Below, one piece after another: positions 1-5,535 of a stretch of 11,360 bases of DNA. Each line of letters begins with the position of its first letter. The first letter of the stretch is position 1. Source of the DNA: JACKOD01 sp041591635 (lineage in GTDB: Bacteria; Pseudomonadota; Gammaproteobacteria; Pseudomonadales; Oleiphilaceae); contig JBFHRO010000104.1 in assembly GCA_041591635.1 (NCBI GenBank), positions 1 to 11,360 of the forward strand. Direction: 5' to 3'. A program made the translations under genes and the position numbers. A model generated the notes under the pieces. It was given only the letters and a program-made list of their open reading frames with translations. It was not told the DNA's origin and did not search any database.

Positions 1-243
1 CTGCCTCCCAACAAGTCCGCAACGGTCGGCGATGATCCCTTTGTTTTGGCGGGATCAAGGCTGCTCAATCGGGCAGAGGATGTGTCCCAGTATTTCGACC
101 GGGACACACTGCCGGCGTTTGAGAAACTCGCGGTACCTGTACTGGCGCGGTTTGTGGCCTCCGGTGACATCAAGGCAACGCTCGATGCGCTGGAAGCAGC
201 GCGGCTGGAAGTCTTTTGGCAAGACACCCAAGGGGTTCAGTAA
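1..243 (+). CDS. C-terminal fragment of a probable sugar ABC transporter solute-binding protein (5' end outside window)
   Basis: Frame 1 is open from the first base to a TAA at 241-243, giving the last 80 residues of a protein that starts upstream. The tail contains QYFDRDTLPAFEK, then a helical stretch and LDALEAARLEVF. As I know the family, extracellular solute-binding proteins of carbohydrate ABC importers often end with a YDRDT/FDRDT-P-E motif, a 'GF..F' helix and 'LE.AR...F', which matches in order and spacing. The role would be periplasmic capture of a sugar or glycerol-phosphate-like ligand for an inner-membrane permease; no permease is visible here. The TTG at 46 is probably internal, because the reading frame upstream of it is open and protein-like. 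The last 7 bp overlap the 3' end of the convergent secreted-protein gene. The family call is from short motif memory only, and the substrate is unknown. Confidence 0.62.
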   Translation: MPPNKSATVGDDPFVLAGSRLLNRAEDVSQYFDRDTLPAFEKLAVPVLARFVASGDIKATLDALEAARLEVFWQDTQGVQ

Positions 244-638
244 TCCCCGGCGTTCTGCTCTTCCTGGGGTTCCTCTGAATAGGCGTCGCCTCCGTAGCCA
301 GGGCCTGGTTCTTCCCGCGATTCGTACCCCCCGCCGTGCCCGTGCCCGTGAGGGTCGTCGTTGCTACTGGAGTTATCTGCATCGTAGTTATCCTGATAGC
401 GCTCGGTTGTCTCGTCCGGAAACTGGTTGCCAGAATCGTCACCGGAATCGCTCTGGAACGCTTCCGTCTGCTGGGGGGCATAACTCTCGACGCACAAGGC
501 CAGGTGTGCTTCGAGTTCCTGATCTTGCAATTGTGCGGCCTGGGCTTCGGCATAGCACAACTCCAGTGGGTCGGTGCCCGGATTTGCCTGAACGGTACCT
601 GCACATGCCAGCATTGCTAACACTAATGTCACTCTCAT
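237..638 (-). CDS. Small secreted acidic, His/Gly-rich protein of unknown function
   Basis: This encodes 133 residues from an ATG at 636-638 preceded by an AAGAGGA Shine-Dalgarno, which is why I prefer it to the longer frame that opens near 725. Residues 1-18 form a Sec signal peptide (MRVTLVLAML core, cleavage after VQA18). The mature protein starts with a predicted helical part holding two cysteines (C28 and C49), which may form a disulfide in the periplasm. From about residue 55 it is low complexity, rich in Asp, Glu, Ser, Asn and Gln, with a PHGHGHGGGY tract and an acidic Gly/Tyr/Pro tail. Such composition could bind divalent metals or be disordered, but I recognise no family. Convergent with the gene at 1-243 and overlapping it by 7 bp, with no room for a terminator between them. 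The signal peptide, start site and codon-like composition argue that the gene is real. Confidence 0.72.
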   Translation of the reverse strand: MRVTLVLAMLACAGTVQANPGTDPLELCYAEAQAAQLQDQELEAHLALCVESYAPQQTEAFQSDSGDDSGNQFPDETTERYQDNYDADNSSSNDDPHGHGHGGGYESREEPGPGYGGDAYSEEPQEEQNAGDY

Positions 639-771
639 AGTTTTCCTCTTGGTGCCTTGCGGGGGGTAATAGTGGCGACTAAGAACACGGCTCCAACTCT
701 GAAGCGGTTTGGGCAGAAGTTGCAATAGGTGCCAGCGTGTTTTTCACAAGAGAAGCGAGAGTGTCACAAAA

Positions 772-809
772 TTAACCGGTGGCCACCTGGGCATGACCGG
801 GCTGGTTAA
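772..809. repeat. Nested inverted repeat
   Basis: TTAACC at 772-777 is the exact reverse complement of GGTTAA at 804-809. Just inside the left arm lies a perfect 10-bp palindrome, GGTGGCCACC (778-787). There is no T-run on either side, so an intrinsic terminator is unlikely. It could be a regulator binding site or a scar of mobile DNA. The pairing is seen directly; function is unknown. Confidence 0.45.
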
Positions 810-889
810 CAGTCGTGTTTGCAAGGGCTTGTCGCCAGCGCAGATCGTTGCGATAAGTGTGGGCTGCTCAGCAGCACACCTAGGTTTGA

Positions 890-935
890 TTGTCTTGTTA
901 GGATTGCTCGACTAGAATGTACGGAAGTACCGTAC
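890..935 (+). promoter_or_regulatory. Promoter and probable autoregulatory operator of the yefM-yoeB operon
   Basis: A -35 box TTGTCT (890-895) and a -10 box TAGAAT (913-918) are separated by exactly 17 bp. Directly after the -10 lies GTACGG (919-924), a 5-bp spacer, and CCGTAC (930-935). GTAC occurs three times, at 919-922, 927-930 and 932-935. In known YefM systems the antitoxin, alone and more strongly with YoeB, binds palindromes with a TGTACA-like core overlapping the promoter, so this placement fits autorepression. The boxes and the repeat are seen; repressor binding is inferred. Confidence 0.6.
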
Positions 936-951
936 GTCTCTGGAGGGCCCC

Positions 952-1224
952 ATGGACACTGTCAGCGTAAACAAATTTAGAGATAACCTGAAGGACTTTG
1001 TTGAGGGTGTCGTGAACAATCACGTTCCGCTAAAGGTGACCAGGCGTAGCGGCGATGATTTTGTGGTGATAAGCGCTGAAGACTGGGAGCGTGAGCAAGA
1101 AACGCTTTATGTTCTGCAAAACAACAGCTTGATGACGCAGATCGCCGGGTCTTTAAGCACGCATAACCCAAAAACCGGTTATACACCTACAAGTGAGGAA
1201 ATGGATGAGATCACTGGTGTTTGA
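952..1224 (+). CDS. yefM: YefM/Phd-family antitoxin
   Basis: This is a 90-residue protein of typical YefM length. The ATG at 952 follows a strong GGAGG (942-946) by 5 nt. The N-terminal part has the Phd/YefM pattern of a short strand and helix (VSVNKFRDNLKDFVE), then PLKVTRRSGDDFVVISAEDW and a helix with ETLYVLQNN, close to the family's 'PI.ITR..G...VLMS..E' and 'ETAYLL'. This N-terminal domain should dimerise and bind DNA; the C-terminal tail (about residues 60-90) should wrap the toxin and block it. It is cytoplasmic, made with the toxin, and represses its own operon. Its last 20 bp overlap the toxin gene, which favours translational coupling. High confidence in family; activity not shown. 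Confidence 0.93.
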   Translation: MDTVSVNKFRDNLKDFVEGVVNNHVPLKVTRRSGDDFVVISAEDWEREQETLYVLQNNSLMTQIAGSLSTHNPKTGYTPTSEEMDEITGV

Positions 1225-1477
1225 GGGCAATACGTGGGCTGTATATGAAGAACTAAGAGAAAAAGATAAAAACTTGCACAAAGTGCTGTGCCGTTTGCTG
1301 AAGGAAATGCTGCGAGGCGATCCGGCAACCGGCACCGGAAAACCTGAACCGTTGAAGCACAACCTCGCCGGACTTTGGTCGCGCCGCCTGAGTCAGAAAG
1401 ATCGCCTGGTCTATAAGTTTGACGACAACGCTATTTATGTCTTCGCTATCGGCGGACACTACGACCAGTTCAAATAG
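1205..1477 (+). CDS. yoeB: YoeB/Txe-family ribosome-dependent mRNA interferase toxin
   Basis: This encodes 90 residues. ATG 1205 is chosen over GTG 1193 because GAGGA at 1195-1199 sits 5 nt upstream and the resulting N-terminus (MRSLVFEGNTW) aligns with that of E. coli YoeB. The core GKPEPLKHNLAGLWSRR followed by DRLVYKF is the family signature. The residues equivalent to the catalytic Glu, Arg and His of YoeB are present as E48, R67 and H85. YoeB toxins bind the ribosomal A site and cut mRNA, mainly after the start codon or at translated codons, stopping growth until the antitoxin is renewed. The C-terminus reads AIGGHYDQFK rather than the RYHY end of the E. coli protein and is four residues longer after HY. 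It shares one transcript with yefM. Family call is firm; the toxin looks intact. Confidence 0.94.
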   Translation: MRSLVFEGNTWAVYEELREKDKNLHKVLCRLLKEMLRGDPATGTGKPEPLKHNLAGLWSRRLSQKDRLVYKFDDNAIYVFAIGGHYDQFK

Positions 1478-1495
1478 AGCCCTAACGCATGGCTC
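1477..1495. terminator. Weak hairpin between the convergent toxin and nuclease genes
   Basis: GAGCC (1477-1481) and GGCTC (1491-1495) can form a 5-bp stem with a 9-nt loop directly at the yoeB stop codon. There is no U-run after it in the plus direction and only a short mixed AT stretch in the minus direction, so it is at best a poor bidirectional terminator. Confidence 0.2.
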
Positions 1496-1536
1496 ACCCC
1501 TTATCTGTGTATACGCTCCGGTTCACGCGGCTGCGG

Positions 1537-2688
1537 TTACGAAACACGGACTTCTGTTTCCAAATCGGTTTGCAGCGTGCGCATCAGGTGCGACTCCAGG
1601 TCTTCCAGACTGAGAACCGTCATGCCAAACAAGGCCGAGAGACTGTCGCAGCTTTCTCTGGGAAGGTCGGTCAGCACCATGATGGCATGGTCGTAATTCA
1701 GCCCCATCAGACGCGATACCTTTGAATATTTGCTGATATGTTGTTGATAGTCGCCGCTTTTTGCCTCAATCCATAGCGTATGTTGATTCACCTGAAAAAT
1801 CAGGTCCAACTCAAAGTCGCTGCCATTGGGCAGGATGACCTGGGGATTAAGCAGGTAATCGAAGGCCACCGCTTCGCCGCGAACCGCGGGCAACCGTGCC
1901 ACCAGGGCTTTAACCTTGAGCAGAATGTACTGCTCCAGCCACTTGCCCGAAAAGAAATTCTGTGCCTTTGGCAGTGTGGTGGGTTTGGCCGTAAGCAGGT
2001 AGCGGGGTGATTTTTGATAATTGTAGGCTTCCAGAAAGGCTATCTCGTGCAGTTTGGTACAGAGCTGGCACACATTGGAAACCAGGTCCTGGGGTTCGCC
2101 CTTGAGATTGAGTGTGAAGCTGCGGCCCAGTTGCATGTTGCTTTTGATTTTTCCCAACAGCGTTCGAAGACTTGTATAACGATCCCCCAGAAATTCGGCT
2201 ACCGGAATCAACACCCGATCCGATTCGTCTTCAACCGGCAGGGTTTTTACCTTGATCTGGCGGCGATTGAGATACTCCTGCGGGCCGCTGACTTCGTGCA
2301 CCTGCGGCTCGGGCGCTGCCGGTGCATCTGCCGTTTGGTCGGGGAGTTCGGCAAGCCGGGTGTCGGATGGGCCATGGCCTGCATTTGTTGCCTGTGGATC
2401 TGGCACTGGATCGAGCAACGCAACCGGCGACGCGGCCTGCACCGGGTCGCTCTGGGGCTGTTCAAGCGCCGTGGCAATGCGCTCGAGTTGCAGGCCCACC
2501 TGTGCCAGTTGCTGCTCTACGCCAGTCAGTGCCTGTGTGTTGCGCCGGATTTGCTCGCAACAGGCATCAAGATGGATCTCGGTACTTGCCGCGATTTGAA
2601 CGACCTTGCTCAATTCAGGCGCTACCAGTTGCCGGCGCAGCGTATCAAGCCAGCCGCTTAATTCATTCAAGGTGGTGATTAGCTTCAT
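1537..2688 (-). CDS. Coiled-coil protein with C-terminal Card1/DUF1887-like PD-(D/E)XK nuclease domain
   Basis: This encodes 383 residues from an ATG at 2686-2688 with a strong AGGAGAAGGA upstream. Residues 1-77 are helical and heptad-like (predicted coiled coil). Residues 78-138 are a Pro/Ala/Asp/Gln-rich linker. Residues about 139-245 form a compact middle domain (GDRYTSLRTLLGKIKSN, then LHEIAFLEAYNYQ) that could be a winged helix. Residues about 245-345 look like a restriction-endonuclease fold: GKWLEQYILLKV with E252, FELD with D295, and WIEAKSG with E308 and K310. This order and wording ('WLE', 'ELD', 'IE.K.G') resembles the nuclease half of Card1/Can2 (DUF1887), enzymes activated by cyclic oligoadenylate in type III CRISPR systems. 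Here no CARF Rossmann domain, Cas gene or CRISPR array is present. It is a predicted cytoplasmic nuclease, possibly in defence or nucleic-acid repair. It is convergent to the toxin-antitoxin pair, transcribed alone, with no signal peptide or membrane segment. The fold assignment is moderately sure; substrate and trigger are unknown. Confidence 0.72.
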   Translation of the reverse strand: MKLITTLNELSGWLDTLRRQLVAPELSKVVQIAASTEIHLDACCEQIRRNTQALTGVEQQLAQVGLQLERIATALEQPQSDPVQAASPVALLDPVPDPQATNAGHGPSDTRLAELPDQTADAPAAPEPQVHEVSGPQEYLNRRQIKVKTLPVEDESDRVLIPVAEFLGDRYTSLRTLLGKIKSNMQLGRSFTLNLKGEPQDLVSNVCQLCTKLHEIAFLEAYNYQKSPRYLLTAKPTTLPKAQNFFSGKWLEQYILLKVKALVARLPAVRGEAVAFDYLLNPQVILPNGSDFELDLIFQVNQHTLWIEAKSGDYQQHISKYSKVSRLMGLNYDHAIMVLTDLPRESCDSLSALFGMTVLSLEDLESHLMRTLQTDLETEVRVS

Positions 2689-2917
2689 GGGAATCCTTCT
2701 CCTGTGGGTTGGTCGCTATTCTTACCCGTTAGTTCATCAAGTGCCAGTGGCTATTGAGTTTTAGCCGCCACCCTTTTTCCAATCGTCGCACCGCGGTTTA
2801 CGTGCGCAAGCAAGTCAATTCTGACCGAAACAGCCCCGGATCCATCCTCCCTGTGCTAAACCTATAACAAGCCTTCCTTAACAGCAGGCGGCATTCATCC
2901 ATCAGGGGCTGGGCGAC
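2689..2917. promoter_or_regulatory. Divergent intergenic region between the nuclease gene and the signalling operon
   Basis: These 229 bp must hold leader and promoter for both the leftward nuclease gene and the rightward kinase operon. On the minus strand a CTGGCA/AAGAAT pair close to the nuclease start is a weak candidate. On the plus strand TATAAC (2863-2868) looks like a -10 box but has no good -35 partner. I see no clear operator or riboswitch. The division of the region between two promoters is inferred from gene orientation. Confidence 0.4.
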
Positions 2918-5164
2918 ATGGGTGTACATAGCAAGTCCTTGCGAAGCCGGTGGCCCATGTCGGGTAGTGGCTCGGGTTTTCCCGTTTGGGCATTTTTGCT
3001 TGGCCTGTGGCTCTCGCCCCCGTCACTCGCCGAAACGGTACGTGTTGGCCTGTATGAAAACACGCCCAAGATCGGGATCGATGCCGCAGGGCAGCCGCAG
3101 GGAATTTTTGTTGACCTCCTTAATGTGATTGCAGCCAGAGAAGGCTGGACGCTGGAGTACGTGCCCGGCACCTGGAGCGAGGGGCTTGAGCGTCTTGATC
3201 GCGGAGTGATAGATATCATGCCGGATGTCGCCTATACCAGTGCCCGCGATGCAATCTACGATTTTCATCAGGAAGAGGTCTTGTCATCCTGGTTTCAGGT
3301 GTATGCGCGTAAAGGCAGTGGCATCAGAAGCTTGCTGGATCTGGCCGATAAACGGGTGATGGTGCTCGAAAAGTCGGTGCAGCTGAGCGCCTTTGAACAA
3401 CTGATTGATGGCTTTGGCTTTAATGTCACTCTGATGGAGGGCCGGGACTTCAAAAGCCTGTTTGAACGGGTCGCGGCGGGTGAAGCCGATGCGGCGGTGA
3501 CCAACCGCTACTTTGGGTTCATGCACGCGCGTGCTTTTGGACTTGAAGATACGGCGGTTATTTTTTATCCGACCAATTTGTTTTTCGCCACTCGCGAGGG
3601 GCAGGGCAGCGAACTGTTGGCTGCTATCGACCGGCACCTCAAAACGATGAAATCGCAGCCTGATTCTGAGTACTTTCGATCGATTGAACGCTGGTTGTCC
3701 AAAGAAGTGAAGGTGGGCTGGCCCGATTGGCTGAAGTTTGTTGCCTTTGGGGTTTTGCTGGCGCTTTTGGCCAGTGTTGTCACCAGTTTTTGGCTTAAAG
3801 CCAGGGTCAATCGACATACCGCCCAGTTGCGTCAGCGTAATGAAGAAATGGCCGTTCTGATTCGTATGCTGCGTGCTACCGGTACCAGCCTGCAGCTTTC
3901 CACCGTGCTGCGGGAGGCGGTAAAAGGCGCTCAGGACATGGCCGGGCTCGATGGCGCCGTGCTCTGCCTGCGCAACCATACCACGGCGACCATTGATTTG
4001 GCGGTGCGCCTGAATCCTGACAACAGCCTTCAATTTCTGGATGTCAGTGATAGCAAGGTGGCCGGCAGTTCACAGCTATTCGATGCCATTGGTCTTACCC
4101 GGCGTTTTGCCGTGGTGCCCGCGGCGGCACCCAATGCGGTTCCGGTATTTGATCTGGTAACGGCCGAGGAGCCCAGGTGGAATCTGTATTTCCCGCTGGA
4201 GGCTCAAAACCGGGTGATTGGCTATTTGTGTCTGTACTCCTGCGCGCCCGAACCACCGTCGGATGACAAGCTGTCACTGGTCAGTGATGCTTGCGGCCCA
4301 TTGGCACTCGCCATTGAGAACGCCCAATTGTACGAACTGGCCCAGCAAAATGCGCTGCAGCTCGAGCAGCGGGTGGAAGAGCGCACCGTCGAGTTGGAAG
4401 AAGCCAAAGGCCGGGCAGAGTCAGCCGACCGGCTGAAATCGGTGTTTCTTGCCACCATGAGTCACGAATTACGAACCCCCATGAACTCGATCATCGGCTT
4501 TACCGGCTTGTTATTGCAGGAGCTGCCAGGGCCCTTAAACGAGGAGCAGAAAAAGCAGCTGAGCATGGTGCGCGACGCTTCTCGCCATTTGCTGGCGCTG
4601 ATCAATGATGTTCTCGATATTTCGAAAATTGAAGCGGGCGAATTAGCGCTGGATCAGCTGCCTTTTGATCTGTCGGTTTCTATTTCCCGGGTGATGGCCC
4701 TGGTCGAGCCGCTGGCAGTTGCCAAGGGTTTGCGGCTCGAAGTCGATGGTTTGAACAGGGTTGGCTGGCTGGTGGGTGATGAGCGCCGGCTGGAGCAGAT
4801 ATTGTTCAATTTGCTGGGTAATGCCATCAAGTTTACCGAAAAGGGCGGCGTGACCCTCAGGGTCAGGAGCGATGCGTCCCTTCCCGGCAATGCAGGATCG
4901 GCCAGCAATCCCCTGGTGTTGGACGTGGTCGATACCGGAATCGGCATCAAGCCTGACGATATATCCGGTCTGTTTATGCCTTTTAGCCAGATTGAATCTG
5001 ATTTGTCACGGCGTTACGAGGGAACCGGCCTTGGCCTTGCTATTTGCCAACGTTTGGCCAGACTAATGGGTGGCACTGTCTCGGTTACAAGTAGGCTGGG
5101 TGAGGGCAGCACCTTTACCTTGACCTTACCCAGGCACAGGGTGGCATCCGGGGAAACACCATGA
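2918..5164 (+). CDS. Membrane sensor histidine kinase with periplasmic SBP_bac_3 domain and cytoplasmic GAF-like domain
   Basis: This encodes 748 residues. ATG 2918 follows AGGGG by 9 nt; the alternative M14 has no good ribosome site. Residues 1-38 are a signal peptide (hydrophobic core VWAFLLGLWL, cleavage near SLA38). Residues 40-265 form a type-3 solute-binding domain (GIFVDLLNVIAAREGW; GVIDIMPDVAYTSARD), which in BvgS/EvgS-like kinases senses small ligands in the periplasm. A single membrane helix spans about 272-293, then a GAF-like domain (about 325-475), a coiled coil, HisKA with phospho-acceptor H516 (ATMSHELRTP), and HATPase_c with N631/N635, D672 (DTGIGI) and GTGLGL from G702. All catalytic boxes look intact. 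There is no attached receiver, so phosphate should go to the two receivers encoded next; its stop overlaps the next start (ATGA). Ligand unknown; amino or organic acids are plausible from the domain family. Confidence 0.93.
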   Translation: MGVHSKSLRSRWPMSGSGSGFPVWAFLLGLWLSPPSLAETVRVGLYENTPKIGIDAAGQPQGIFVDLLNVIAAREGWTLEYVPGTWSEGLERLDRGVIDIMPDVAYTSARDAIYDFHQEEVLSSWFQVYARKGSGIRSLLDLADKRVMVLEKSVQLSAFEQLIDGFGFNVTLMEGRDFKSLFERVAAGEADAAVTNRYFGFMHARAFGLEDTAVIFYPTNLFFATREGQGSELLAAIDRHLKTMKSQPDSEYFRSIERWLSKEVKVGWPDWLKFVAFGVLLALLASVVTSFWLKARVNRHTAQLRQRNEEMAVLIRMLRATGTSLQLSTVLREAVKGAQDMAGLDGAVLCLRNHTTATIDLAVRLNPDNSLQFLDVSDSKVAGSSQLFDAIGLTRRFAVVPAAAPNAVPVFDLVTAEEPRWNLYFPLEAQNRVIGYLCLYSCAPEPPSDDKLSLVSDACGPLALAIENAQLYELAQQNALQLEQRVEERTVELEEAKGRAESADRLKSVFLATMSHELRTPMNSIIGFTGLLLQELPGPLNEEQKKQLSMVRDASRHLLALINDVLDISKIEAGELALDQLPFDLSVSISRVMALVEPLAVAKGLRLEVDGLNRVGWLVGDERRLEQILFNLLGNAIKFTEKGGVTLRVRSDASLPGNAGSASNPLVLDVVDTGIGIKPDDISGLFMPFSQIESDLSRRYEGTGLGLAICQRLARLMGGTVSVTSRLGEGSTFTLTLPRHRVASGETP

Positions 5165-5535
5165 ACTCCCGCGTTTTGATGATTGAAGACAACGAGCGTA
5201 ACCAGTATCTGCAAAAGTACCTGCTCGAAGCCAGGGGCTGGCAGGTCACCGTTGCCGGTAATGGCGTTGAGGGTTTGCGTCTGGCAGAACAAATCCACCC
5301 GGGCCTGATTGTGCTTGATATTCAGTTGCCCGGAATGGATGGCTACGAGGTGGCAGGGGCGTTGCGGGAAATCAAGGGGCTGGATCAGGTTCCCATTGTC
5401 GCCGTGACTTCCTACGCCATGGCGGGGGATCGTGAAAAGTGTATTGCGGCGGGCTGCACTGGCTATATCGAGAAGCCCATTGACCCGGAGCGTTTCGCCG
5501 AACAGGTGGAGCGATACATGGAGGCGTCCCGATAA
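5161..5535 (+). CDS. Stand-alone CheY/DivK-like response regulator receiver
   Basis: This encodes 124 residues, a single REC domain without output domain. Acidic pocket E9/D10, phospho-acceptor D53 (IVLDIQLPGMDGY), T83 and K105 (EKPID) are all present, so it should be phosphorylated normally. The sequence style (MIEDNERN, SYAMAGDREKCIAAGC, YIEKPID) is that of DivK-like receivers often encoded beside complex histidine kinases. ATG 5161 overlaps the kinase stop (ATGA) and has GGGGA 6 nt upstream; its TAA overlaps the next ATG by one base. It probably acts as a phosphate acceptor, shuttle or sink for the neighbouring kinase, or as a protein-interaction switch. Cytoplasmic. Family and integrity are sure; the partner is inferred from gene order. 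Confidence 0.95.
   Translation: MNSRVLMIEDNERNQYLQKYLLEARGWQVTVAGNGVEGLRLAEQIHPGLIVLDIQLPGMDGYEVAGALREIKGLDQVPIVAVTSYAMAGDREKCIAAGCTGYIEKPIDPERFAEQVERYMEASR

Larger units (their letters stand above)
639..951. other. Gene-poor region between the secreted-protein gene and the toxin-antitoxin operon
   Basis: This 313-bp stretch has no convincing gene. Its left end should hold the leftward promoter of the secreted-protein gene, but I see no good -35/-10 pair there. The middle holds a nested inverted repeat (772-809) and a short hairpin (GCTGC-TCA-GCAGC, 863-875). The right end is the toxin-antitoxin promoter and operator. A weak ORF of 40 codons runs from ATG 793 to TAG 915 and ends in a hydrophobic helix-like segment (IVAISVGCSAAHLGLIVLLG). 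It lacks a clear Shine-Dalgarno and its stop overlaps the -10 box, so I do not call it as a gene. Confidence 0.6.

Noticed and set aside
32..640. A 202-residue open frame on the plus strand across the secreted-protein gene
   Set aside because: It covers both the solute-binding protein tail and the opposite-strand secreted gene, is Arg/Ser/Pro-rich in the manner of a shadow frame, and has no domain or ribosome site. The minus-strand gene has a signal peptide and a good Shine-Dalgarno.
1480..1640. Integron attC site after the toxin gene, suggested by CCCTAACGC
   Set aside because: No complementary GTTRRRY-type end and no long imperfect stem were found within the expected distance; the sequence soon runs into the nuclease gene.
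2014..2661. A 215-residue open frame antisense to the nuclease gene
   Set aside because: It has shadow-like composition (Cys/Arg/Leu-rich, no motif), while the minus-strand frame has nuclease motifs and a strong ribosome site.
1537..2688. Type III CRISPR ancillary nuclease
   Set aside because: There is no CARF domain, no repeat-spacer array and no cas gene in the window, so only the nuclease-domain resemblance is claimed.
3284..4033. A 249-residue open frame antisense to the histidine kinase gene
   Set aside because: The sense frame encodes a continuous SBP-TM-GAF architecture; the antisense protein shows no recognisable domain.
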